Of a stretch of DNA of 64,000 nucleotides, positions 38,370 to 47,683 are shown piece after piece; positions within the stretch are counted from its first letter, which is position 1; every line of letters begins with the position of its first letter. The DNA comes from Nocardia amamiensis. GTDB taxonomy: Bacteria; Actinomycetota; Actinomycetes; Mycobacteriales; Mycobacteriaceae. The position numbers and the translations under genes are program-made. Under the pieces are notes generated by a model that did not search any database, had not been told where the DNA came from, and saw nothing but the letters and a program-made list of their open reading frames with translations. The DNA lies in assembly GCF_015477605.1 (NCBI RefSeq), contig NZ_JADLQX010000003.1, positions 1-64,000 on the forward strand, read 5' to 3'.

Positions 38370-38585
38370 TCAGTGGCGGCGATCCAGGAACCTCGGGTCC
38401 ACAGTAATCGTCCCAGTCAGTCGCCAAGCGCCGCGTTCGAATATCAGGTCTCCGGATATGACGATCGGCTGTTTGCTCTGGTGTGCGCGGATCGCCCACT
38501 CGTAGTCGTTACCAGCTAGCGGAATGTGCACTTTTCGTGGACGCCCGTCTACGTGCGTGGACAGCACGATGCTCGTTGATGCCAC
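38370..38585 (-). pseudogene. probable C-terminal remnant of a larger protein
   Basis: This frame (71 codons from GTG) gives a well-formed sequence, with VLSTHVDGRPRKVHIPLAGNDYEW and WRLTGTITVDPRFLDRRH. It resembles the C-terminal end of actinobacterial hypothetical proteins of 200 or more residues. No upstream part is seen: the frame runs into the etfA terminator. I therefore take it for a remnant, though an intact small gene cannot be ruled out. Confidence 0.5.
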
Positions 38586-38608
38586 ACCAGGCGATACCCG
38601 CTGACGAA

Positions 38609-38644
38609 AAGGTGGCCCTGACCGTTTCCGGTCAGGGCCACCTT
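38609..38644 (-). terminator. intrinsic terminator of etfBA
   Basis: A perfect 16-bp stem (AAGGTGGCCCTGACCG with its complement) and a 4-base loop are followed on the minus strand by TTTT. It lies about 20 bp after the etfA stop. Confidence 0.9.
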
Positions 38645-38666
38645 CTATGCCTAGTCGCGAGAAGCG

Positions 38667-39623
38667 TCAGCCCTTGTGCGTCTTGACCGCTTCGGTCAGC
38701 TGCGGGGCGACGTTGAACAGGTCGCCCACGATGCCGTAGTCGGCGATCTCGAAGATCGGCGCCTCTTCGTCCTTGTTGACCGCGACGATGGTCTTCGAGG
38801 TCTGCATGCCGGCGCGGTGCTGGATCGCGCCGGAGATGCCGAGGGCGATGTACAGCTGCGGCGAGACGGTCTTACCGGTCTGGCCGACCTGGAACTGGCC
38901 GGGGTAGTAGCCCGAGTCGACGGCGGCGCGGGAAGCGCCGACGGCCGCGCCGAGCGAGTCGGCCAGCGCCTCGACCACCGAGAAGTTGTCGGCGGAACCG
39001 ACACCGCGGCCACCGGAGACCACGATGCTCGCCTCGGTGAGCTCCGGACGGTCACCGGCCACGACCGGCTCGCGCGAGGTCACCTTGACCACGCCCTCTT
39101 CCTGCGCGGGCACCTCGACGGTGACCTTCTCGCCGGCACCAGCCTGCGCCGACGCCTCGACGGCGCCCGGGCGGATCGAGATCACCGGCACGTCGCCGGT
39201 GGCCTTGGCGTCGACGGTGAACGCGCCACCGAAGATGGAGTGCACGGCGCTGCCGTCCGCCTTCACATCGATGACGTCGACCAGCAGGCCGGAGCCGATG
39301 CGGGCGGCCAGGCGACCCGACACCTCCTTGCCCTCGGCGGTCGCAGCGACGATGACCGCGGCCGGAGAGGCCGACTCGGTCAGGCCGGCCAGCACGTCCA
39401 CCTTCGGGGTCACCAGGTAGTTCTCCACATCGTCGGACTCGGCGATGTAGATCTTCTCCGCGCCGGCGGCGGCCAGCGCGTCGGCCAGCTTCTCGCCGGT
39501 GCCCGCCGTGCCGAGCACGACGGCCGCGGGCTCGCCGAGGGCGCGCGCCGCGGTGAGCAGTTCGGTGCTGACCTTCTTGATCGCACCGTCGGCGTGCTCG
39601 ACGAGCACAAGTACTTCTGCCAT
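38667..39623 (-). CDS. etfA: electron transfer flavoprotein alpha subunit
   Basis: This 318-aa protein has the N-terminal ETF domain and the C-terminal FAD-binding domain with [19 protein letters not shown] and [15 protein letters not shown]. With EtfB it carries electrons from acyl-CoA dehydrogenases to the quinone pool. It follows etfB by 110 bp on the same strand, and its own terminator lies downstream. It matches Rv3028c (fixB). Confidence 0.96.
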   Translation of the reverse strand: MAEVLVLVEHADGAIKKVSTELLTAARALGEPAAVVLGTAGTGEKLADALAAAGAEKIYIAESDDVENYLVTPKVDVLAGLTESASPAAVIVAATAEGKEVSGRLAARIGSGLLVDVIDVKADGSAVHSIFGGAFTVDAKATGDVPVISIRPGAVEASAQAGAGEKVTVEVPAQEEGVVKVTSREPVVAGDRPELTEASIVVSGGRGVGSADNFSVVEALADSLGAAVGASRAAVDSGYYPGQFQVGQTGKTVSPQLYIALGISGAIQHRAGMQTSKTIVAVNKDEEAPIFEIADYGIVGDLFNVAPQLTEAVKTHKG

Positions 39624-39676
39624 TTGTGTTCTCTCCTAAGAAGTCTCAGTCCTCGAGGGCGGGACGAGCGAGGCTC

Positions 39677-39717
39677 GCGAAGCGGCTCGTTCCGCCCGAC
39701 GGGTGCGGGTGTCCCGC
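39677..39717. repeat. dispersed repeat copy between etfA and etfB
   Basis: GCGAAGC at one end and GGGTGCGGGTGTCCCGC at the other match a second copy at 40709-40750, upstream of etfB. The two copies share the ends with a diverged middle of about 17 bases. Confidence 0.6.
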
Positions 39718-39733
39718 ATGAGCACGACCGCGA

Positions 39734-40519
39734 TCAGATGATCTTCTGGCCGATCAGGTACTGGGCGATCTTGGTGCCGCCGTCGCCCTCGTCCGCGATC
39801 TTCTCGCCCGCGGTGCGCGGAGGCTTCGGGGTGGCCGCGGTGACGGCGGTGCCCGCGTTCGCGACACCGACGGTCGACGGGTCGACGCCGAGATCGGCCA
39901 GCGTGAAGGTCTGCACTTCCTTCTTCTTCGCGGCCATGATGCCCTTGAAGGACGGGAAGCGCGGCTCGTTGATCTTCTCGGTGACGCTCACGATGGCCGG
40001 AAGCGTGGCCTCCAGCTTGAACACGCCGTCGTCGGTCTCGCGCTCGCCGGTGATCTTGTCACCGTCCACGGCCAGCTTGCGCAGGTGCGTCAGCTGCGGC
40101 AGGCCCAGGTACTCGGCGATGATCGCGGGGATGGCGCCGGCGCGGCCGTCGGTCGACTCGTTGCCCGCGATGACCAGCTCGACACCCTCGACCTGACCCA
40201 GCGCACTCGCCAGCACCCACGCGGTCTGCACGGCATCGGAGCCGTGGATGGCCGGGTCGTTGATGTGGATCGCCTTGTCGGCGCCCATGGACAGCGCCTT
40301 GCGGATGGCCTCGGTGGCGCGGTCCGGACCGGCGGCCAGCACGGTGACCTCGCCGCCCTGGGCCTCCTTGATCAGCAGCGCCTCTTCGACGGCGCGCTCG
40401 TTGATCTCGTCGAGAACGGCGTCGGCGGCCTCGCGGTCGAGGGTGAAGTCACCGTCGGTCAGCTTGCGCTCGGACCAGGTGTCGGGAACCTGCTTGATGA
40501 GTACGACGATGTTCGGCAT
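39734..40519 (-). CDS. etfB: electron transfer flavoprotein beta subunit
   Basis: This 261-aa protein opens with the typical NIVVLIKQVPDTWSERKL and contains the AMP/adenine-binding ETF beta signature (VIAGNESTDGRAGAIPAIIAEYLGLPQ). It forms the heterodimer with EtfA. A 10-2-10 palindrome about 100 bp upstream of its start (40622-40643) is a likely operator. It matches Rv3029c (fixA). Confidence 0.96.
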   Translation of the reverse strand: MPNIVVLIKQVPDTWSERKLTDGDFTLDREAADAVLDEINERAVEEALLIKEAQGGEVTVLAAGPDRATEAIRKALSMGADKAIHINDPAIHGSDAVQTAWVLASALGQVEGVELVIAGNESTDGRAGAIPAIIAEYLGLPQLTHLRKLAVDGDKITGERETDDGVFKLEATLPAIVSVTEKINEPRFPSFKGIMAAKKKEVQTFTLADLGVDPSTVGVANAGTAVTAATPKPPRTAGEKIADEGDGGTKIAQYLIGQKII

Positions 40520-40621
40520 CGGTCTTCGTCGACCTCCTGTTCTGGTTACACGTTTGTGGTGGTCGCACGAGCTGTGCCGTACGTCCGTGTGAGTGGCTCA
40601 GGCCGTGACATTACCCTACGT

Positions 40622-40643
40622 TAAGTTACCCGTGGGTAACTTA
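40622..40643. promoter_or_regulatory. perfect palindrome upstream of etfB
   Basis: TAAGTTACCC-GT-GGGTAACTTA is a 10-2-10 inverted repeat in the etfB/methyltransferase gap; a further TTACCC half-site occurs at about 40611. Length and symmetry suit a TetR- or GntR-type repressor. No regulator gene is adjacent. Confidence 0.75.
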
Positions 40644-40708
40644 GTGGCTTCTCTCTCACAACCGCGCATCGGGCGATACAGTGCGCCGGATCAGACGTCG
40701 CCGTAACC

Positions 40709-40750
40709 GCGAAGCCGCGCGACGAATCCGACCGGGTGCGGGTGTCCCGC
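40709..40750. repeat. dispersed repeat, second copy
   Basis: It shares GCGAAGC and GGGTGCGGGTGTCCCGC with the copy at 39677-39717 and ends 29 bp before the methyltransferase start. Confidence 0.6.
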
Positions 40751-40779
40751 GCCGACACCGTGCCAGTAACGTCGGAGTG

Positions 40780-41598
40780 ATGAGCGAGGCTGTGATCCCT
40801 GCGGCAGTGGGCGACCCCACCGGCGTTGCCGCGGACCCCGAGACGAGCGCCGGCGCCGTCGAACCGCTGCCGCTGACCGGCGAGCGCACCGTGCCCGGCA
40901 TCGCCGAGGAGAACTACTGGTTCCGCAGGCACGAGATCGCCTACGCCCGCCTGCTCGACCGCTGCGCCGGAAAGACCGTGCTGGAGGCCGGCTCCGGGGA
41001 AGGCTATGGCGCCGACATGATCGCCGGCGTGGCCACCAAGGTGATCGGAGTGGACTACGACTCCACCGCCGTCGAGCACGTGCGCGCGCGCTATCCGCGC
41101 GTGGAGATGATCCAGGGCAATCTCGCCGCGCTGCCGCTGGAGGACGCCTCGGTCGACGTCGTGGTGAATTTCCAAGTGATCGAGCATCTTTGGGACCAGT
41201 CCCAGTTCCTGCGGGAGTGCCTGCGGGTGTTGCGGCCCGGCGGTGAGCTGCTGATCAGCACGCCCAACCGGATCACCTTCTCGCCCGGCCGCGACACCCC
41301 GCTCAACCCGTTCCACACCAGGGAACTGAACGCCGCCGAGCTGACCGAGTTGCTGGTCGACGCGGGTTTCGAGGTGGCACGGATGATCGGTGTGCACCAC
41401 GGGCCCGGCCTGCGGGCGCTGGACGCCAAGCACGGCGGGTCGTTCATCGACGCGCAGATCGAACGGGCGCTGGCCGGCGAGCCCTGGCCTGCCGAGCTGA
41501 CCGCGGACGTCGCGAGCGTCACGGTCGACGACTTCGTGCTGGCCGCCGAGGATATCGACGCGAGCCTGGACCTGGTCGCCATCGCGGTGAAGCCTTGA
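40780..41598 (+). CDS. SAM-dependent methyltransferase (Rv3030-like)
   Basis: This 272-aa class-I methyltransferase has motif I VLEAGSGEGYGADM, acidic VIGVDYD, and the post-motif VVNFQVIEHLWDQ with the RVLRPGGELLIST strand. The ATG at 40780 is preceded by cggag. Its stop overlaps the TTG start of the GH57 gene. Position and order match Rv3030, which has been linked to methylated glucose polysaccharide synthesis; the actual acceptor is inferred. Confidence 0.9.
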   Translation: MSEAVIPAAVGDPTGVAADPETSAGAVEPLPLTGERTVPGIAEENYWFRRHEIAYARLLDRCAGKTVLEAGSGEGYGADMIAGVATKVIGVDYDSTAVEHVRARYPRVEMIQGNLAALPLEDASVDVVVNFQVIEHLWDQSQFLRECLRVLRPGGELLISTPNRITFSPGRDTPLNPFHTRELNAAELTELLVDAGFEVARMIGVHHGPGLRALDAKHGGSFIDAQIERALAGEPWPAELTADVASVTVDDFVLAAEDIDASLDLVAIAVKP

Positions 41599-43262
41599 CC
41601 GATCGCAGCGCCGTGCCCGGCGGGCACTCCGCAAGTCCGGTGCCGGGCCAGTTCACCTTGGTCCTGCACTCACACCTGCCCTGGCTGGCCAACCACGGTC
41701 GCTGGCCGGTCGGCGAGGAATGGCTCTACCAGTCCTGGGCCGCGTCCTATCTGCCGGTGGTCGAGGTGCTGAGAACTCTTGCGGCCGAAGGCCGTTCGCA
41801 TCTGCTGAGCCTGGGCATCACGCCGGTGCTCGCGGCCCAGCTGGACGACCCGCACTGCCTGGCGGGCATGCATCACTGGCTGGGCAACTGGCAGCTGCGC
41901 GCCGACGAGGCCGCCATGGCCGGCAACGTCGCACTCGGCAGGAACGAGCACCGTCTGGCCGCCGCGGCGCTGGCGGAATTCGAGCAGCACTGGCGGCACG
42001 GCGCGGCGCCGGTCTGGCGCGAACTCGTCGACGCCCAGACCATCGAGTTGCTCGGCGGGCCGCTGGCGCACCCGTTCCAGCCGCTGCTGGATCCGCGGCT
42101 GCGGCAATTCCAGCTCACCGAGGGCCTCGCCGACGCGCGGCGGCGCTGGGGCCATACGCCCAAGGGGATCTGGGCGCCGGAGTGCGGCTACACACCCGGC
42201 ATGGAGATCGGCTACGCCGACGCTGGTGTGACGCATTTCATGGTCGACGGACCGGCGCTGCGCGGCGACACGACGCTCGGCCGACCGGTGCACGATTCCG
42301 ACGTGATCGCCTTCGGTCGCGATCTGCAGGTGAGTTACCGGGTCTGGTCACCGAAATCGGGCTATCCCGGCAACGGCGCCTACCGTGACTTTCATCACTA
42401 TGACCACGCGACGGGTCTCAAGCCCGCCCGGGTCACGGGCAAAACCGTCGCCGGGCCGGACAAGGCGCCCTACGATCCGGAGCTGGCGGCCGTGGCGGTG
42501 GCCCGCGACGTGGACGATTTCGTGCGGACGGTGCGTGAGCGGTTGGTCGCCGAGTCCGCGCGGATCGGGCGGCCCGCGCTGGTCGTCGCCGCATTCGACA
42601 CCGAACTGTTCGGCCACTGGTGGCACGAGGGCCCGCAATGGCTGGCCCGGGTACTGCGCGCGCTGCCGGAGGCCGGAGTCACCGTCGGCACGCTCGCCGA
42701 CGCGCGCGAGCGCGGCTACCTGGGCGAACCGGTGCCGCTGGCCGACTCGTCCTGGGGTTCGGGCAAGGATTGGCGGGTGTGGGCGGGCGAGCAGGTGCGC
42801 GACCTGGTCGAGCTCAACGACGACATCGTGCGGCTCGCGCTGGACACCGTCGACAAGATGCGCGCGGCCCAGGGCGGCGCGCCGGGGTTGCGCGATCAGG
42901 TTGCCGATCAACTGCTGCGCGAGGCGATCCTGACCGTGTCGAGCGACTGGGCGTTCATGGTCAGCAAGGATTCCGCGGCAGGCTACGCGCGCGACCGCGC
43001 GCACCAGCACGCTCACGCGGTGCGGGAAATCGCCGCGGCCGTCGGGGCGGGCCAAGTCGCCAAAGCACGGCAGTTGGCGGCAGGATGGGGGGCGGCCGAC
43101 GGACTCTTCCCCGCCGTGGACGCGCGACGACTGACCTCTGCGGGGTCCGTACCCGGCACCACCGGGGCAGCATCCGCCGCCGCGCCGGAATCGGGCCCCG
43201 CCACCGCGGTCCAGAGCCACGACCCAGCGCACCCGGGCTCCGCCGCAGAAGGACGTGCATGA
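41595..43262 (+). CDS. GH57-family glucan branching-type enzyme (Rv3031-like)
   Basis: This 555-aa protein starts at TTG inside the stop of the methyltransferase (TTGA overlap). It has the GH57 features LHSHLPWL, the nucleophile Glu in GIWAPECGYTP and the acid Asp in AFDTELFGHWWHEG. The C-terminal domain of branching enzymes follows, and then a low-complexity Gly/Ala/Pro tail. Bacterial GH57 proteins of this type branch alpha-1,4-glucans. Next to the glycosyltransferase it fits the methylglucose lipopolysaccharide pathway. Confidence 0.92.
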   Translation: MTDRSAVPGGHSASPVPGQFTLVLHSHLPWLANHGRWPVGEEWLYQSWAASYLPVVEVLRTLAAEGRSHLLSLGITPVLAAQLDDPHCLAGMHHWLGNWQLRADEAAMAGNVALGRNEHRLAAAALAEFEQHWRHGAAPVWRELVDAQTIELLGGPLAHPFQPLLDPRLRQFQLTEGLADARRRWGHTPKGIWAPECGYTPGMEIGYADAGVTHFMVDGPALRGDTTLGRPVHDSDVIAFGRDLQVSYRVWSPKSGYPGNGAYRDFHHYDHATGLKPARVTGKTVAGPDKAPYDPELAAVAVARDVDDFVRTVRERLVAESARIGRPALVVAAFDTELFGHWWHEGPQWLARVLRALPEAGVTVGTLADARERGYLGEPVPLADSSWGSGKDWRVWAGEQVRDLVELNDDIVRLALDTVDKMRAAQGGAPGLRDQVADQLLREAILTVSSDWAFMVSKDSAAGYARDRAHQHAHAVREIAAAVGAGQVAKARQLAAGWGAADGLFPAVDARRLTSAGSVPGTTGAASAAAPESGPATAVQSHDPAHPGSAAEGRA

Positions 43263-44512
43263 AGATTTTGATGGTGTCGTGGGAGTACCCGCCGGTTGTG
43301 GTCGGCGGGCTCGGCAGACACGTGCATCACCTCGCTGTCGAACTGGCCCGCGCGGGCCACGAGGTGGTCGTCCTGTCCCGGCGCCCCTCCGGCACCGACT
43401 CCTCGACCCATCCCACGCACTCGTTCATCGCCGAAGGCGTGCTGGTGGTCGCCGTCGCGGAAGACCCGCCGGTATTCGACTTCGGCGAGGACATGCTCGC
43501 CTGGACGCTGGCCATGGGCCACGCGATGGTGCGCGCGGGCGTCGCCCTCGGCAAGCCGGGCATCGGCGACGGCTGGACGCCGGACGTGGTGCACGCGCAC
43601 GACTGGCTGGTCGCCCACCCCGGCATCGCGCTGGCCGAGTACTACGACGTGCCGCTGGTGTCGACCATTCACGCCACCGAGGCCGGACGGCACAGCGGCT
43701 GGGTCGCGGGCAAGGTCAACAAGCAGGTGCATTCGGTCGAATGGTGGCTGGCCAACGAATCCGACGCGCTGATCACCTGCTCGGGGTCCATGCAGGACGA
43801 GGTCGAGCGGCTCTATGGTCCGGAACGGATCCCGATGACGGTGATCCGCAACGGAATCGACGTGGGCGCCTGGACCTTCCGTCCGCGTTCGCCGCGCAGC
43901 GGTCCGCCGCGGCTGCTGTACGTGGGCAGGCTGGAGTACGAGAAGGGTGTGCAGGACGCGATCGCGGCGCTGCCGCGCATCCGCCGCGCCCATCCCGGCA
44001 CCACGCTGACCATCGCCGGTGTGGGCACCCAGTTCGAGTGGCTGCGCGAGCGCGCCCGAGTGCACCGGGTCGCCCGCGCGGTGAACTTCGCCGGGCAACT
44101 CGACCATGAGGAACTGCTCGGCTGGCTGCACGGCGCGGACGCGATCGTGCTGCCGAGCCGGTACGAACCGTTCGGCATCGTCGCCTTGGAGGCGGCCGCC
44201 GCGGGCACCCCGCTGGTCACTTCGACGGCCGGTGGGCTGGGCGAGGCCGTGATCGACGGCGTCACCGGCGCCTCCTTCGCTCCCGCGGACGTCGACGGCC
44301 TGGTCGAGGCAGTCCGCGCCACCCTCGACGACCCGGCCGCCACCCAGCAGCGGGCCTACGCCGCCAGGGAACGGCTCACGGCCGATTTCGCCTGGGACGT
44401 GGTGGCCGCGGAGACCGCCCAGGTGTACCACTCGGCCAAGCGGCGAGTGCGCAATCCGCTGGGCCGCCCGACCATCGTCGAACGCCCGCTGCCGGAACGC
44501 GATCCGGCGTAG
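43259..44512 (+). CDS. GT4-type alpha-glucosyltransferase (Rv3032-like)
   Basis: This 417-aa glycosyltransferase has the start MKILMVSWEYPPVVVGGLGRH, the nucleotide-sugar region GPPRLLYVGRLEYEKG and the EX7E motif (YEPFGIVALEAAAAG). It shares an ATGA overlap with the GH57 gene. Rv3032 is known to elongate alpha-1,4-glucose chains of methylglucose lipopolysaccharide and glycogen-like polymers, so the same role is likely here. It ends five bases before the convergent DUF1697 gene. Confidence 0.94.
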   Translation: MKILMVSWEYPPVVVGGLGRHVHHLAVELARAGHEVVVLSRRPSGTDSSTHPTHSFIAEGVLVVAVAEDPPVFDFGEDMLAWTLAMGHAMVRAGVALGKPGIGDGWTPDVVHAHDWLVAHPGIALAEYYDVPLVSTIHATEAGRHSGWVAGKVNKQVHSVEWWLANESDALITCSGSMQDEVERLYGPERIPMTVIRNGIDVGAWTFRPRSPRSGPPRLLYVGRLEYEKGVQDAIAALPRIRRAHPGTTLTIAGVGTQFEWLRERARVHRVARAVNFAGQLDHEELLGWLHGADAIVLPSRYEPFGIVALEAAAAGTPLVTSTAGGLGEAVIDGVTGASFAPADVDGLVEAVRATLDDPAATQQRAYAARERLTADFAWDVVAAETAQVYHSAKRRVRNPLGRPTIVERPLPERDPA

Positions 44513-44517
44513 GCCAA

Positions 44518-45063
44518 TCAGGCTTCGAGCTTCTTGACGATGCGCTCGATGGTGAGCCAGGTGCGGGTGGTGATGTCCTTGCCGTACGTCTTGTCCAGCC
44601 AGGCCATGAAGTTCGGCGTCTTGCCCGGATCGCTGTTGTCGATCACTGCGAGGAAAGCGCGTGCGGCCTTGTCGTAGCCGACGATCCGGGTGAGCGGGTC
44701 GGGTTGTTCGGGCAACGTAACCGTGGCGGCGGCCGCGTCCTTGAGGAACGTCACGATCAGGTAGTTTCCGCGGCCGTGGATCGATCCCTCGAACGGGTCG
44801 CTGTCCAGTAACGCGCGGAGCTCCGCATGGCCGCGGATGATCGTGCCGCCGCCGATCCCGAGTTCCGCGCTCAGCGCCTGCTGGATGCGCTCCTCCAGCG
44901 CGGGTACGTCGGTCTCGGCGCTGCGGAACACGATATTGCCGCTGGCCAGCACCGATCCCACGCGATCGAACCCGAGTGATTCGAACACCGCGCGCAACTT
45001 CGCGTTGCTCATGTTCGGATTGCTCGGCATGATCCCGCGCAACAGTGCGGCGTAGGCGTTCAT
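44518..45063 (-). CDS. DUF1697 family protein
   Basis: This 181-aa protein has the DUF1697 opening AALLRGIMPSNPNMSNAKLRAVFESLGF and VLASGNIVFRSAE. Function unknown. The ATG at 45063 fits the family; the longer reading has no match. It lies convergent to the glycosyltransferase and interrupts the mycobacterial order. Confidence 0.88.
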   Translation of the reverse strand: MNAYAALLRGIMPSNPNMSNAKLRAVFESLGFDRVGSVLASGNIVFRSAETDVPALEERIQQALSAELGIGGGTIIRGHAELRALLDSDPFEGSIHGRGNYLIVTFLKDAAAATVTLPEQPDPLTRIVGYDKAARAFLAVIDNSDPGKTPNFMAWLDKTYGKDITTRTWLTIERIVKKLEA

Positions 45064-45304
45064 ACCGCCGAACCTACTCGGCTGCTCCGACAAGCCGGCC
45101 GATCTCATCGGCCCGGTGCTTGCGCCCAGCACGCCGGCGCGGGCTGCCGACGGGTTTCGCTGGGCAGCACTTGTCGTGGGCTGCCACGCTTCGGCCAGTC
45201 CGGCACAGCACGAGACCGAGACGCACTACGTCCGGCGGCACCCGACACTGCGGCCCCGCCTCGGCTCGAGTGCGGCTGCGGACAGGGTTCCGCCGCGACG
45301 CCCG

Positions 45305-46054
45305 TTACGCCGTCTGGGTGGCGCCGTTCTTCTTGCGGGCGATGTCCTCCAGCGCCGCAAAGTATTTGGCGCGTTCTTCGGCGCCCGCCTCCCAGGCCGC
45401 CTTGCGATTCTTGACCACCTTGGCCGGCGCGCCGACGGCGATGCTGTAGTCCGGGATGTCGCCCTTGACCACGGCGTGCGCGCCGAGCACGCAGCCGCGG
45501 CCGACGCGGGTCTCGCGCAGCACGGTCACCTTGGCGGCGATCCAGGTGTCGGGTCCGATGCGGACCGGGCTCTTCACGATGCCCTGGTCCTTGATCGGCA
45601 CGGTGATGTCGTCCATCTTGTGGTCGAAGTCGCAGATGTAGCACCAGTCGGCGACCAGCGTCGATTCGCCGATCTCGATGTCGAGGTAGGTGTTGACGAC
45701 GTTGTCCTTGCCGAACACCACCTTGTCGCCGATGCGCAGCGAACCCTCATGGCAGCGGATCGCGTTGCCGTCGCCGATGTGCACCCAGCGCCCGATCTCC
45801 ATCCGGCTCAGCTCCGGCGTCGCGTGGATCTCCACCCGGCGGCCGAGGAAAACCATGCCGCGCAGCACGATGTGCGGGTTGGCCAGGCGGAATTTGAACA
45901 GCCGGTAGTAGCGCACCAGATACCAGGGCGTGTACGCCCGGTTCGCGAGCACCCAGCGCAGCGACGCCAGCGTCAGAAATCGCGCTTGCCGCGGATCCCG
46001 GCGGCGCGAACCCCGCCAGCGCGAGCGCAACGGTGCGCCCCACATGCTCGTCAC
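45305..46054 (-). CDS. hexapeptide-repeat acetyltransferase (Rv3034c-like)
   Basis: This 249-aa protein is a left-handed beta-helix acyltransferase. It has hexapeptide repeats from RMEIGRWVHIGDGNAI to VLGAHAVVKGDIP, the loop with CDFDHKMDD, and the typical end IAVGAPAKVVKNRK. GTG at 46054 is preferred because aggaga lies seven bases upstream; a start nine bases in is the alternative. Its place in the cluster suggests acylation of the methylglucose polysaccharide, but this is not proven. Confidence 0.87.
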   Translation of the reverse strand: MTSMWGAPLRSRWRGSRRRDPRQARFLTLASLRWVLANRAYTPWYLVRYYRLFKFRLANPHIVLRGMVFLGRRVEIHATPELSRMEIGRWVHIGDGNAIRCHEGSLRIGDKVVFGKDNVVNTYLDIEIGESTLVADWCYICDFDHKMDDITVPIKDQGIVKSPVRIGPDTWIAAKVTVLRETRVGRGCVLGAHAVVKGDIPDYSIAVGAPAKVVKNRKAAWEAGAEERAKYFAALEDIARKKNGATQTA

Positions 46055-46311
46055 GAACGGTTCTCCTGTCGTGGTCCTACCGGCTGCCGCCCACCTCGGC
46101 GACGGATAGAGCCTATCGCTCGCGGCGAGCACCGGGACGGGCACCCGCGACGACAACGGCGGGACCCGTTCACCCCCGCACGGGCCTCCCGTACAGTGAC
46201 TCGTGCGCCGGCGACGGCGACGGCGAACCCGCCGGTGCGAAGCCTGTTCCCCCGGCCGCGGTTCGACACTTTTCGGTCTCGTGCGAGCAAACGGTGACAG
46301 GAGTGCGGCAG

Positions 46312-47640
46312 GTGCGCAGTGGCGGGGTATTGGCTACTTCCATGTGGCGACCGTCCCGGAAACGTGCCGCGGCCGTGCTGGCCGCGGTCGCCGCGCTGGC
46401 CTTGACCGGCTGCGGCACCGACGTCGACGACATCACCGTCGGTTCCGGCAAAGGCTGGACCGCCGCCTACCACGACGGCCGCAACAGCGGCACCAGTCCG
46501 GTCACCGGCTCGCGGAAGCTGGCGCTGAGCTGGTCGCGCCCGATCGGCGGGCCGATCGGGCAGCCCGTCACGCTCGGTCCCGACAGCCAGATGTTCGTCA
46601 CCACGCGCCTGCCGAACTGCTCGATCTTCTCCTTCCAGATGGCCACCGGACGCAAGCGGTTCTGCAACGCGCTCGGTCCGAGCGCGATCTCCGCGCCCTC
46701 GGCCGTCGACGGCATGACCAACGTCTACGTCGGCGACGACAGCAAGGTGAACGCGTTCAACTACCTGGGCCAGCCGCGGTGGAGCACACCGGTCGCCGGG
46801 ACGCCGGTCTCGGTGCAGTTCACCGGTGACGGCAAGCTGCTGACGGTCACCCAGTCCGGTCAGATCGACGTGTTGTCGCGGCAGACCGGCGAGCGCCTCG
46901 TGCCGACGGTACAGCTGCTCGGCGAGCCGGATTTCCTCGCGAACGCCGGGCTCACCTGGCCCGCGGCCGGCCAGGGCCTGGACGACTGCGCGACCGGGGG
47001 GCCGCAGTGCCCGGTCGCGAACATCTCGCCCATCGACACCTCGAGCGGCCGCTTCTACGTGACGTTGTGGCAGCCGGGCAAGCCCGTCGCGGCGCTGGTC
47101 GCGCTGCGCTACACCGATGGCGAGATCGAGCGGGAATGGAGCGCCGAGCTGCTGGAACGCGGTAGCGCGACCAGCCCGGCCCTGTCCGCGGACGGCTCCA
47201 CCGTCTACGTCGGCGACAACAGCGCCCGCCTGATCGCGCTCGACACCGCCGACGGGCGGACCAAGTGGGTCCAGCGGCTGGACTGGACGCCGCGCGGCGG
47301 CATCTCGGTCTCCAGCGATGGCTTGATCATCCCGTCCGGCGACGACAGTTACCTGCTCGCGCTGCGCGACAAGGGCGACTCCGTCGAAACGGTCTGGGAA
47401 CGCAAGGATCTCGCGTTGCACGGAACCGCGGTGCAGACGGCGGGCGATACCGGCTACACCACCGCGGCGATCGGCGAGGGCCTGAACCTGGTCACCTTCG
47501 ACACCCGGACGGGCGCCACTGTCGATTCCGATGTCCTCCCCGGCGCACAGGGCGCCACCGCGGGCACATCGGTCGGCGCCAAGGGCGAGGTCGTGGTCGC
47601 CACACGCATCGGCGAGATCTTCGCCTTCAAGCCGGAGTAG
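46312..47640 (+). CDS. PQQ-like beta-propeller lipoprotein (Rv3035-like)
   Basis: This 442-aa protein has a lipoprotein signal (AAVAALALTGC) and a beta-propeller with repeated blades such as VYVGDDSKVNAFN, VYVGDNSARLIALDT and a final GEIFAFKPE. GTG at 46312 follows aggag by eight bases; ATG at 46342 is possible. A cysteine pair in DDCATGGPQCP is a likely disulfide. It is anchored outside the membrane. The function is unknown; it may be a scaffold for envelope assembly. Confidence 0.87.
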   Translation: MRSGGVLATSMWRPSRKRAAAVLAAVAALALTGCGTDVDDITVGSGKGWTAAYHDGRNSGTSPVTGSRKLALSWSRPIGGPIGQPVTLGPDSQMFVTTRLPNCSIFSFQMATGRKRFCNALGPSAISAPSAVDGMTNVYVGDDSKVNAFNYLGQPRWSTPVAGTPVSVQFTGDGKLLTVTQSGQIDVLSRQTGERLVPTVQLLGEPDFLANAGLTWPAAGQGLDDCATGGPQCPVANISPIDTSSGRFYVTLWQPGKPVAALVALRYTDGEIEREWSAELLERGSATSPALSADGSTVYVGDNSARLIALDTADGRTKWVQRLDWTPRGGISVSSDGLIIPSGDDSYLLALRDKGDSVETVWERKDLALHGTAVQTAGDTGYTTAAIGEGLNLVTFDTRTGATVDSDVLPGAQGATAGTSVGAKGEVVVATRIGEIFAFKPE

Positions 47641-47683
47641 CCGACCGCAGGCGCTGACTCGCCAGCCCTCGAGGTCCAGCGGG

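Noticed and set aside
38019..38519. 166-codon plus-strand frame in the gap before the etfA terminator
   Set aside because: Irregular amino-acid pattern, no ribosome site, and it overlaps the better-formed minus-strand remnant.
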